Source: Ignavibacteriaceae bacterium
GTDB taxonomy: Bacteria > Bacteroidota > Ignavibacteria > Ignavibacteriales > Ignavibacteriaceae
NCBI GenBank assembly: GCA_013388525.1
Contig: JACAFA010000255.1
Location: forward strand, 1-6,256
Direction of reading: 5' to 3'
Length of the DNA stretch: 6,256 nt
The notes beneath the pieces were generated by a model, which made no database searches, had not been told where the DNA came from, and worked only from the letters and a program-made list of their open reading frames with translations. Each line of letters begins with the position of its first letter. Within the stretch, counting starts at the first letter, position 1. The position numbers and the translations under genes were made by a program. Of this stretch, positions 1-6,256 are shown one piece after another.

Positions 1-3000
1 CCCATTTCATCATTGAACACAGCATTCTCAATTATCGATTTGATTATATCTTTTGCTGTCTTCGCATCATACATTCTGTAAAGTGCAAGCGCAATCATTC
101 CCTGCATATACTTGTTGTTAGTGAGCCAGTACTTCTGTGCCTGACCTTTCCAGTAATCAAAAGCTTCTTTGTGTTTATCATCAACAGGTATATCGAGATA
201 GTAGCTTCTTCCATAAAGATATTGTGCCTGAGTGTAACCGATATTCTTTTTGTCAAGAACTCCATGCTTCTTTATCCATTCATAATCTTCATACATTCTT
301 ATGTCAGTGTAGATGACTGCTTTCCTCAGCATTTCCCACGTTACAGAGTTTTCACGAATATCTTTTATACCAAGTCTTTCAAGATGTCCCATTCCAACAA
401 CGATGTATTGAGTGATGAAACGGTTTTCAGGAAGTCCCGGGAACCATGGCCAGCCGCCATTTGAATACTGCATCTCCCGCATTTTCTTTTCTGCTCGTTC
501 AAGTTCACCAGCCATCTTTACAAGATCAAACAGAAGTCCGACTCTTCTCTTTCTTTCACTCTCATCCTGCGCATCGAGAACCCAAGGAGTTTCTTCGAGA
601 AGTGCATATTTCAATTCCTGGTTCTTTTCAAGATTAGAGAGAAGTGCATCTTTATCAACTTCTTTCCACGAATCAAAAACTTTTTTGATCTTCGGACTTG
701 AATTTGCAATATGAGTCGCAATACTGTTCGCATAAAATCTGTTAAACACCTGCTCAATGCATTCGTACGGATATTCCATCATATAAGGTAAAGCCTGAAT
801 TGCATACCAAGCAGGATTTGCAGTGAACTCAAGTGTAAGATTATAATTCTGCAAAGTTGTGGATTTATTTTCCATCAATTTTTTAAGAAGGAAAGTCTTT
901 GTCTGGTTTCCTCTTACGGGAAGCGGAAGTGTTTCCGTTATAAGCATCCTGTTAATCAAAATCGGAAGAGCATTCTCTTCACCATCAGAGTGTTTTCCTG
1001 AAGTTGCAATCACTCTGTACACAATTGCATCAACTTTTCCTAGAGGAACTTTCAGTCTCCAGCTTAAACCTTCGCTCATTCCTTTTTCTGCTGAGAATGA
1101 TTTTACATTATCGGTATTTTCAAAAAGTGCATCAAAAGGTTTCATTGTGAATGCATCAAACAACTGTAAAGTTGCAGAACCTGAAATTGAACTGTCCGAA
1201 AGGTTGCTGACTTTAGCAGTGAAATAAATTTCATCGCCTTCTCTTAAAAACCTCGGAGGATTCGGCATTATCATCAGATCTTTTTGAGTTACAGTTTCAT
1301 TGTAAACAATTGCACTCTTCAAATCTTTTGTCAGAGCAAATCCCATAAATTTCCAGCGAGTCAATGCTTCGGGCACAGTGAAAGAAATTATTATTTCACC
1401 TTTTTCATTTGTTCGTAACTCAGGATAGAAGAAAGCAGTTTCATTCAGATTCTTTCTGAGCGGAACCTCTTCAAAAGATTGCTGCTCAATTTTATCTTTA
1501 TCACCATTGAGTTTTTTTCTGTCTTCTTCTTTCCCAAGTTTTGATACCGTCAATCCTTCCTTTTCTTCAACAACACCGCTTTGTGCTTCACCATATAAAG
1601 AAATCTCATCACTAACAGCAGTTTTTGGCATCATATAATATCTTCCATTACGGTATCCATACCCATATCCATAAAAATAAAATCCAAAGTTGTTGATGTA
1701 AGGGTAATACATATAAGGTCTATAGATGTAATCATTCCAGCCTTCGTTGTAAAATGAAGAACTTATACTTTGAAAATTGTTATCTGTAGTCCAGTAATAT
1801 CGTGAGTAGAAATATGGATGAACATTAAATCCCCAGTAGTTTGCAGCAAAAACATCCAGCGAAGCATCATACATTGAAGCAAGAAGTTCTGCTGCAACTG
1901 CATCGCCATCCGGTCCGGATATTTTAAGCTTCCATTCTTCATTCGATCCGGGGAGAAGTTTATTGCGGAAAGTTTCAAAAGTAATTTTCAACTGCTTGTT
2001 AGTCCACGAAACAGAAATAACTTTTGAAATTATATACGGCTCGTTATTCACAATAAACGAAATGTGAGCAACAAGATTTCCGCGATACTCTTCTTTAACC
2101 GGAATTTCAATTTTCTTTTGCTCATTATCAAGACTGATCCATTCTTTCCTGATTATCTTTCCATCATACTCTAATTCAAAAAGTAGTTTTACATTTTTTT
2201 CTGCTGAACCGATGTACAGAATTGCTGTTTCTCCTGGTTCATAACTATCAGCCCCCTCTAAATCTCCCCCTAAGGGGGAGACTTTACTTAAATAAACCCA
2301 AACAGCTTCATTTAATGGAGTCTTATATGATTCCGGGTCGAACAGAGTGAAATATTTTTCAAGCTCAACGGGAGTTCCGTTTTTGTCTTTTGTTTTGAGA
2401 ATCAGTACATACTTACCCGGCTGCCATTCAGGTAAATTCTTGAAAGATATAAACGAGCTGTCAACAGTGATAAAACTGGTTGTGAATTCTTTTCTTTCTT
2501 TTTCCCAATTAAAGTATTCATTCTCCTCATCATAAATATCGTGCTGATAAGTTTTATAAAATTCTTCTTTTGTCATCAAGAATTTATCCGGCTTTGACCA
2601 AAGTCTGTTTCTGAAAATTCTATCTGGATTTTTTAAGCGATAAACTTCAATCGAAATCGGTGCCGGCTCAAATTGACCGTTAAGATTTGTCGTGGAAACC
2701 TGATATCTATCAATTTTATATGAGTTGATGATTTCAGGAATATTAATGTTTGCAACCAGTGCAACATAACCTGCACTCACATAGGTTTGAGCAGAATGGG
2801 TTTCACCAGTAACATCAATTACATCTGCATAAACAGTGTAGTTGAAAACTGGTTTTGTTTCTTTCGGCATTGAAAGATCTGGAACTAAATCAAAATCAAC
2901 TTTGAATTTGCCTTCTTTATCAGTGGTTGTAACTCCGTTTGTAATTTCCATTTCGTTATATCTTCCCCAGAACCAGTTGTAATACCATCTCCATCTGTAA

Positions 3001-5285
3001 TCGTAATATGGAAAATAAACTGTTCGCACGACTCTGTATTTTACATCAACATCATTCAGGTTTGCGCCGGAATAAGTTTTTGCAAATCCTTCAACAGTTA
3101 CTTTGTCATTTAATGAATAGCTGCCTTTAACTGGCTCAAACTTCACTTCAAACTTTGGACGCTTGTATTCTTCAACTCTGAAATACTGTGAACCGTTTTC
3201 ATTCGAGATCATATACTGTCCGCCAATCTTTCCAAACGGGATTGTAAACTTTCCGTTAAACGTTCCGTACTCATTTGTCGTGAATGTAGCCTCAGTTATC
3301 TTTTGATAGTTGGCATCGTAGAAAGTAACTGTGGTTGTTTGGTTTGTAACAACCTTGTGATCTTTTTTACCATCGGTATTTATCATCAATCCTTTGAAGT
3401 AAACAATTTGTCCGGGACGGTAAATTGCTCTGTCGAGATAAAAGAAAGTCGTATTTCTTTTTTGTGGTGTTTCCTGATAGGAGTAAGAATAATAATTCTG
3501 AGATTCGAATTTGTCCTTTCCGTTTATAAAAAGAACTTTGTAAGTGTTGTACTGATTATCATCTTTCTTGAATTCAAATCCACCATCACCATCTGTTTTG
3601 CCGCTTTTCAGTTTGAAGAATTGGTATTCTCTTTCATCCTGAACATATTTTTGTCCATACACTTCAACGCTAATATTCGAAAAAGGATTTCCTGATTTTC
3701 TATCAAGCGCATAAAACAAAACTTTATTTTCACCTGTTTCTTTCCTGATGTAGCTGATATTTGTAACCCACGTTCTGCTGTAACCAACTGCATTTTTTAC
3801 ATAAGTGAATTCAGGATCAGTCCCGACAAGAATCAGAAATTGTCCAACAGATAACGCAGGCATTTTTATTTCAACACTGTGCTGCTGATAATCTTTATCA
3901 TCCGGAAGATCAACTGACCATTCCTGAAGTGGTTTCTGAGATGCATATCGCTGATAAAGCTTTTGTGCATCCAACTTATTTTTTGTTTGATCTAATGATT
4001 CTTGCCACGAAATAATTCGCAGATAAATCTTGTTCACATTCCTATAAGTAATTAAAGAACGAAATGGTTGATCAGGTATATTTCCGTATTCAGTCTGAAC
4101 ACTCAAGCTTTTTTGAAGGATTGTATTCTGAAGCCATCTGCATTCACCTGCACCGAATGTATCAGGATATTTTTCAATAACTGAATTGCAAATCTCAAGA
4201 GCTTTTTTAATTTCCCATTTATAATTATCTGAACCGTTTGGATCGTACTTTGCACCTTCACTGTAATGATATTGTGCAATGTTGAATGAAATCAGTGATG
4301 AATAAGGAACATCCTGAAATTTCTTTTCCATTTTTGTGATTGCATAGAAATACAAACTATCCTTTTGTGAATTAACACTCTGACTTCTTACAAAATTTAT
4401 TCTGGCAAGATCGACATCAATCAACGCATCTTTCTCTTTATCATCGAGATGAAATGCTACCAATTGCTGATAAAGCTGGATTGCATAAAACTTAAGTGAA
4501 AGAGAATCTTTGGTGGTATAATTGATATCAACAAAATCCGAAGCCTGTGAAAAATCATTATCACTTTTCAACTCAAACTTGTAAACGGGTTGCGTAACTG
4601 ATGCTTCATCATTAACAAAGAAAGAAAGTGCCTGATGTGCAAGCAGATCATACAAAGTTGGACGGAGATAAGAATGTTCAGCAGTACTAAAAACAAGAAT
4701 GTCTTCAAATTCTTTAAGTGGAATTTTCTTCAGCTTATCGCTTTCTTCAAGAGAAGCGTGATAATATTTAACAATTTCTTTTATTAGTCTTGCAAGATCC
4801 CACGTTTGAAAATCTTCATTATCAAAATTTACTGTTTCAGTTCTCTGCTGAAATCTCCAACGGTTATTCTGGTAATACTGCCAGTAAATGTTTGCAAGAA
4901 TTGATTTGAGGATTGCATTTGCAGGAAAATCGGCAGTGTCAATTTCAGCTTTTACATCATTGACAATTTTAACGTGACTGTCTTCCTCAATGTAATTCCC
5001 GTATTTCAATTTATAAAAAACTGATTTGATGAACTGCGGCTGGTTGTTGTCCTTCTTTGCTGCTTTGTAGATTTCTTCGACAACTTCAAGTGCTGAACGG
5101 GTAAGTCCTTGTTGCTCAAGTGAATCAACAGTTTTCCACGCAGATTTATAACCATCTTTGAACTGAAAAGTGAATTCATCATCAGTATCACTATTGAACA
5201 TATTTACTCCCGGGATTAAGCTTGAAAAAGCTAATAATAAAAAAGTAAGTGGAAAGATCAGTAGAAAAAGATATCGGTTTTTCAT
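1..5285 (-). CDS. Large exported alpha-2-macroglobulin-like protein with intact thioester, C-terminus cut by window edge
   Basis: Probable cell-envelope protease trap of the bacterial alpha-2-macroglobulin family. The frame is open from ATG at 5285 to the window edge (1761 codons), with no stop or frameshift seen. Residues 5-22 form a hydrophobic signal or anchor. No lipobox Cys follows, unlike lipoprotein members such as E. coli YfhM. Residues 30-390 look helical and partly TPR-like. MG-type beta domains follow: MG2 with YRPGQ at 622-626, then a domain opening VEEYKRP at 704. The core A2M domain has ETAFFYP at 1282-1288, then PPRFLREGD. The thioester domain has CIEQ at 1509-1512 and later GGWPWFPG. 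Only three Cys were read: 366, 382 and 1509. The missing end should hold the rest of the thioester domain and the receptor-like domain. From recalled relatives, full length is probably about 1900-2000 residues. Family assignment is firm; the substrate and protective role are inferred. Confidence 0.95.
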   Translation of the reverse strand, partial: MKNRYLFLLIFPLTFLLLAFSSLIPGVNMFNSDTDDEFTFQFKDGYKSAWKTVDSLEQQGLTRSALEVVEEIYKAAKKDNNQPQFIKSVFYKLKYGNYIEEDSHVKIVNDVKAEIDTADFPANAILKSILANIYWQYYQNNRWRFQQRTETVNFDNEDFQTWDLARLIKEIVKYYHASLEESDKLKKIPLKEFEDILVFSTAEHSYLRPTLYDLLAHQALSFFVNDEASVTQPVYKFELKSDNDFSQASDFVDINYTTKDSLSLKFYAIQLYQQLVAFHLDDKEKDALIDVDLARINFVRSQSVNSQKDSLYFYAITKMEKKFQDVPYSSLISFNIAQYHYSEGAKYDPNGSDNYKWEIKKALEICNSVIEKYPDTFGAGECRWLQNTILQKSLSVQTEYGNIPDQPFRSLITYRNVNKIYLRIISWQESLDQTKNKLDAQKLYQRYASQKPLQEWSVDLPDDKDYQQHSVEIKMPALSVGQFLILVGTDPEFTYVKNAVGYSRTWVTNISYIRKETGENKVLFYALDRKSGNPFSNISVEVYGQKYVQDEREYQFFKLKSGKTDGDGGFEFKKDDNQYNTYKVLFINGKDKFESQNYYSYSYQETPQKRNTTFFYLDRAIYRPGQIVYFKGLMINTDGKKDHKVVTNQTTTVTFYDANYQKITEATFTTNEYGTFNGKFTIPFGKIGGQYMISNENGSQYFRVEEYKRPKFEVKFEPVKGSYSLNDKVTVEGFAKTYSGANLNDVDVKYRVVRTVYFPYYDYRWRWYYNWFWGRYNEMEITNGVTTTDKEGKFKVDFDLVPDLSMPKETKPVFNYTVYADVIDVTGETHSAQTYVSAGYVALVANINIPEIINSYKIDRYQVSTTNLNGQFEPAPISIEVYRLKNPDRIFRNRLWSKPDKFLMTKEEFYKTYQHDIYDEENEYFNWEKERKEFTTSFITVDSSFISFKNLPEWQPGKYVLILKTKDKNGTPVELEKYFTLFDPESYKTPLNEAVWVYLSKVSPLGGDLEGADSYEPGETAILYIGSAEKNVKLLFELEYDGKIIRKEWISLDNEQKKIEIPVKEEYRGNLVAHISFIVNNEPYIISKVISVSWTNKQLKITFETFRNKLLPGSNEEWKLKISGPDGDAVAAELLASMYDASLDVFAANYWGFNVHPYFYSRYYWTTDNNFQSISSSFYNEGWNDYIYRPYMYYPYINNFGFYFYGYGYGYRNGRYYMMPKTAVSDEISLYGEAQSGVVEEKEGLTVSKLGKEEDRKKLNGDKDKIEQQSFEEVPLRKNLNETAFFYPELRTNEKGEIIISFTVPEALTRWKFMGFALTKDLKSAIVYNETVTQKDLMIMPNPPRFLREGDEIYFTAKVSNLSDSSISGSATLQLFDAFTMKPFDALFENTDNVKSFSAEKGMSEGLSWRLKVPLGKVDAIVYRVIATSGKHSDGEENALPILINRMLITETLPLPVRGNQTKTFLLKKLMENKSTTLQNYNLTLEFTANPAWYAIQALPYMMEYPYECIEQVFNRFYANSIATHIANSSPKIKKVFDSWKEVDKDALLSNLEKNQELKYALLEETPWVLDAQDESERKRRVGLLFDLVKMAGELERAEKKMREMQYSNGGWPWFPGLPENRFITQYIVVGMGHLERLGIKDIRENSVTWEMLRKAVIYTDIRMYEDYEWIKKHGVLDKKNIGYTQAQYLYGRSYYLDIPVDDKHKEAFDYWKGQAQKYWLTNNKYMQGMIALALYRMYDAKTAKDIIKSIIENAVFNDEM
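750..761 (-). other. Thioester motif CIEQ of the macroglobulin
   Basis: The codons TGC-ATT-GAG-CAG encode Cys1509-Ile-Glu-Gln1512 within the context YPYECIEQVFNRFYAN. In this family the Cys and Gln side chains form an internal thioester that bonds covalently to a trapped protease after bait cleavage. All required residues are present, so the protein is probably a thioester-competent member rather than one of the thioester-less homologues. The chemistry is known for the family; activity here is inferred. Confidence 0.9.
1461..1628 (-). other. Putative bait region of the macroglobulin
   Basis: Residues about 1220-1275 lie between the aromatic tract and the conserved ETAFFYP start of the core A2M domain. 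The segment is hydrophilic and highly charged, with a Lys/Arg/Asp/Glu run around GKEEDRKKLNGDKDK, and has no evident fold. In this family the protease-sensitive bait lies just before the core A2M domain. The many Lys and Arg residues would suit trypsin-like proteases. The boundaries are estimates, and the assignment rests on position and composition only. Confidence 0.5.
1635..1838 (-). other. Tyr/Trp/Phe-rich low-complexity tract in the macroglobulin
   Basis: Residues 1150-1217 contain 29 aromatic residues out of 68, ending in an alternating Tyr-Gly run (FYFYGYGYGYRNGRYY, 1202-1217). The tract follows the conserved MYDASLD motif and precedes the presumed bait region. Homologues I recall have variable aromatic sequence here, so this is probably a surface loop within the MG domain that carries the bait. 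It could pack against the bait or bind another envelope component; neither is shown by the sequence. Confidence 0.7.
2251..2282 (-). repeat. Palindromic repeat inserted in frame inside the macroglobulin gene
   Basis: On the plus strand this reads GCCCCCTCTAAA followed by a perfect 8-base inverted repeat, TCTCCCCC at 2263-2270 and GGGGGAGA at 2274-2281, with a 3-base loop. The C/G runs stand out in an AT-rich gene. In the gene's frame it encodes about VSPLGGDLEGA (residues 1002-1012), between WVYLSK and the conserved YEPGETA motif. I recall very similar units as dispersed intergenic repeats in Bacteroidota and Ignavibacteria, which is memory and not a search. The element keeps the frame open. 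The exact borders are uncertain, and no target duplication is evident. Confidence 0.75.
2958..3017 (-). other. Aromatic loop in the MG domain after MG2
   Basis: Residues 757-776 have 13 aromatic residues out of 20, with RWRWYY and WFW clusters, between KYRVVRTV and NEMEITNGVTTTD. The flanks match the MG domain that follows MG2 in this family. I recall Trp-rich loops at the same place in related Bacteroidota proteins, so this is likely a family trait rather than a new insertion. An exposed aromatic hairpin could contact membrane, glycan or protein; that is speculation. Confidence 0.6.
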
Positions 5286-5293
5286 TGAAGCTA

Positions 5294-5298
5294 CCTTT
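5294..5298 (-). promoter_or_regulatory. Weak ribosome binding site of the macroglobulin gene
   Basis: The minus strand reads AAAGG followed by TAGCTTCA and the ATG at 5285, a spacing of 8 bases. The complementarity to 16S rRNA is short and sits in an A-rich leader, which is common in Bacteroidota-type genomes. It supports the chosen start, as does the hydrophobic signal sequence that begins four residues later. Confidence 0.5.
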
Positions 5299-5337
5299 AT
5301 TTTTTTTAATTGAATAAAATTCACAGTAAAATTTTTA

Positions 5338-5372
5338 TAAATGTACTGCTGGTTTTACTTTCAGGAAGTCAA
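5338..5372 (-). promoter_or_regulatory. Possible Bacteroidota-type promoter for the macroglobulin gene
   Basis: On the minus strand TACATTTA (5345 to 5338) matches seven of eight positions of the Bacteroidota -7 consensus TAnnTTTG. A TTG lies 24 bases upstream (5372 to 5370), slightly farther than the usual spacing. Transcription from here would leave a leader of roughly 45 bases. In such AT-rich sequence the match could easily be chance, and the TTG falls inside the hairpin at 5362-5401. Confidence 0.18.
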
Positions 5373-5401
5373 TTGGTTCCTGTCCAAAGGACTTCTTTGG
5401 A
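5362..5401. repeat. Double hairpin with an alternative long-hairpin fold
   Basis: Two hairpins abut. CAGGAA (5362-5367) pairs with TTCCTG (5377-5382), and TCCAAAG (5383-5389) pairs with CTTTGGA (5395-5401). The same bases can form one longer hairpin: GAAGTC (5365-5370) with GACTTC (5390-5395), plus TTGG (5373-5376) with CCAA (5384-5387). It lies 77 bases before the macroglobulin start and is symmetrical enough to fold on either strand. It may be a dispersed REP-like unit or a structured leader. No U-tract follows it in the direction of transcription, so I do not call a terminator. Confidence 0.6.
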
Positions 5402-5494
5402 GAAAATGTTTTTTATCTATTGAAATTTAAGGATAAGAGAAGTGAAATGAGACAGAATTGGCGGAAACAGCGGCTAATTATTATGAAAAATATT

Positions 5495-5570
5495 TGTCAT
5501 TCCCGCGAACGAAAGTTAATCAGGAATCTGATACTTTTATTCTTCAGATTCCGGACAAGCCGGAATGACA
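5495..5570. repeat. Nested palindromic TGTCATTCC repeat downstream of ispD
   Basis: The ends are a perfect 9-base inverted repeat, TGTCATTCC (5495-5503) and GGAATGACA (5562-5570). Inside lies a second perfect pair, GGAATCTG (5523-5530) and CAGATTCC (5545-5552), around a 14-base T-rich loop. The right arm also forms a small hairpin, TTCCGG-ACAAG-CCGGAA (5549-5565). The unit could fold as a branched structure. It begins 14 bases after the ispD stop. In the direction of ispD transcription it is followed by ATATTTTT, so it might act as a weak terminator or 3' end stabiliser. I recall this repeat type as widespread in bacterial intergenic DNA. Confidence 0.75.
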
Positions 5571-5584
5571 ACCAAATTATCCTA

Positions 5585-6256
5585 TTATTTGTGAGTAGTC
5601 AGTTTTTCAAACATCTCAATATCTGTTGCCGTTGTAACCTTGAAATTAATCATCGAGCCTTCAACAATATTAATATCAATTCCAAGTTCTTTAATAAGCA
5701 TTGATTCATCAGTTCCGATAAAATTCTTTTCGTAAGCTTTTTTCATTGCTTTCATCAAATCGCCGTGCTTAAAAATCTGCGGTGTCTGCACATAATACAT
5801 TTCCGATCTGTCAACATATTCTTCAACTACTTCATCACCTTTCAGCAAAGTGTCTCTTGCTTTCAAACAGACAAGAGCATTTCCCTTTTCTTTTGCAGTG
5901 TTTATTGCTTTGGTTAAAATATCATCCGGAAGCAACGGTCGGGCAGCATCGTGAACAGCAATTAAATCATTGTCGTTTGCATTTATTGATTTGAGAGCAT
6001 TGTGAACAGAATCCTGTCTTTCTTCGCCGCCTTCAACTAGCTGAGAGATTTTTGTGAGGTTGTAATTTTTGGCAATTTTATTCAGGAGTGTATGGTAGGG
6101 CTGTTCTGCGGATATAACAATTTCATCGACAAGATTGTTCTTCTGAAAAACTTCGAGAGTGTAAGCAATAAGTTCTTTACCGTGAAAGCGGATGTACTGT
6201 TTGGGAGTTTCAGTACCTCCTCTTTTTCCTTTTCCCCCTGCGGGAATTACAGCGTA
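5585..6256 (-). CDS. ispD: 2-C-methyl-D-erythritol 4-phosphate cytidylyltransferase, start just beyond window edge
   Basis: Cytosolic enzyme of the MEP isoprenoid pathway that joins CTP and 2-C-methyl-D-erythritol 4-phosphate to give the CDP-linked intermediate and pyrophosphate. The window shows 223 codons to TAA at 5585. E. coli IspD is about 236 residues, so probably only the Met and one to a few more residues are missing. Counting from the first visible codon, the nucleotide-binding signature PAGGKGKRGGTETPKQY is at 5-21. GGEERQDSV and VHDAARP (101-107) follow, then RDT (134-136), VDR (148-150), TPQ (158-160), TDE (182-184) and NFKVTTATD (204-212). Arg12, Lys19, Thr136, Arg150 and Lys206 align with E. 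coli Arg20, Lys27, Thr140, Arg157 and Lys213, so it should be active. Gly13 replaces the common Met after the signature Arg. No ispF fusion follows. The gene is separated from the macroglobulin by 299 bases containing repeats. Confidence 0.95.
   Translation of the reverse strand, partial: YAVIPAGGKGKRGGTETPKQYIRFHGKELIAYTLEVFQKNNLVDEIVISAEQPYHTLLNKIAKNYNLTKISQLVEGGEERQDSVHNALKSINANDNDLIAVHDAARPLLPDDILTKAINTAKEKGNALVCLKARDTLLKGDEVVEEYVDRSEMYYVQTPQIFKHGDLMKAMKKAYEKNFIGTDESMLIKELGIDINIVEGSMINFKVTTATDIEMFEKLTTHK

Noticed and set aside
171..464. Open frame of 97 codons on the plus strand, overlapped by others up to 714
   Set aside because: These are antisense to the thioester domain. Several overlapping frames without family resemblance are typical shadows.
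859..1227. Open frame of 122 codons on the plus strand
   Set aside because: It is antisense to the conserved region preceding the thioester domain. It has no recognisable domain and no good ribosome binding site.
2251..2282. Possible frameshift or assembly error in the macroglobulin gene at the G/C-rich repeat
   Set aside because: The reading frame is the same before and after the repeat, and conserved motifs on both sides are in phase, so it is an in-frame insertion.
3303..3695. Open frame of 130 codons on the plus strand
   Set aside because: It is fully antisense to the macroglobulin MG region and has a hydrophobic, unfamiliar translation. The opposite strand matches a known family throughout.
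5456..5479. Imperfect hairpin AATTGGC / GCTAATT in the gap
   Set aside because: It is seven pairs with one wobble, A/T-rich and with a 10-base loop, which is not beyond chance in this composition.
5420..5704. Open frame of 94 codons on the plus strand spanning the gap and the end of ispD
   Set aside because: It runs through the palindromic repeat and antisense into ispD, and its translation is low in complexity with no family match.
5585..5935. Short version of IspD starting at an internal TTG
   Set aside because: The frame continues upstream through VHDAARP and the N-terminal PKQY signature to the window edge, so the internal start is an artefact.

Overview
The window is AT-rich and carries two genes, both on the minus strand and both cut by a window edge. 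The protein sequences resemble those of the Bacteroidota/Chlorobiota/Ignavibacteriota group. The large protein has the long helical N-terminus and aromatic loops I associate with that group's giant alpha-2-macroglobulins. The palindromic repeats are also of a kind I recall from those genomes. This placement is inference from recalled family features, not from a search.

Layout from right to left, which is the direction of transcription. Positions 6256-5585 hold ispD (MEP isoprenoid pathway), complete except for its first few codons. Positions 5584-5286 are a 299-base gap with no gene. It holds a TGTCATTCC-type nested palindrome just after the ispD stop, a second compact double-hairpin sequence, and a short AT-rich leader with a weak ribosome binding site. 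Positions 5285-1 are one uninterrupted reading frame of 1761 visible codons for an exported, thioester-containing alpha-2-macroglobulin-like protein. Its C-terminal part lies beyond position 1. No downstream partner gene, such as a pbpC-type transglycosylase, can be judged from this window.

The two genes have no evident functional link. ispD is cytosolic housekeeping metabolism. The macroglobulin is probably a cell-envelope protease trap. The 299-base gap and its hairpins suggest separate transcription units, although read-through is possible.

The most notable observation is a G/C-rich palindromic repeat inserted in frame inside the macroglobulin gene (2251-2282). It adds about 10-13 residues directly before a conserved Y-x-P-G-E-T motif and looks like a mobile palindromic element domesticated as protein sequence. 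Other points are a 68-residue tract with 43% aromatic residues next to the presumed bait region, and a leader sequence with two competing hairpin folds. I see no RNA genes, CRISPR array, insertion sequence or new multi-gene system.
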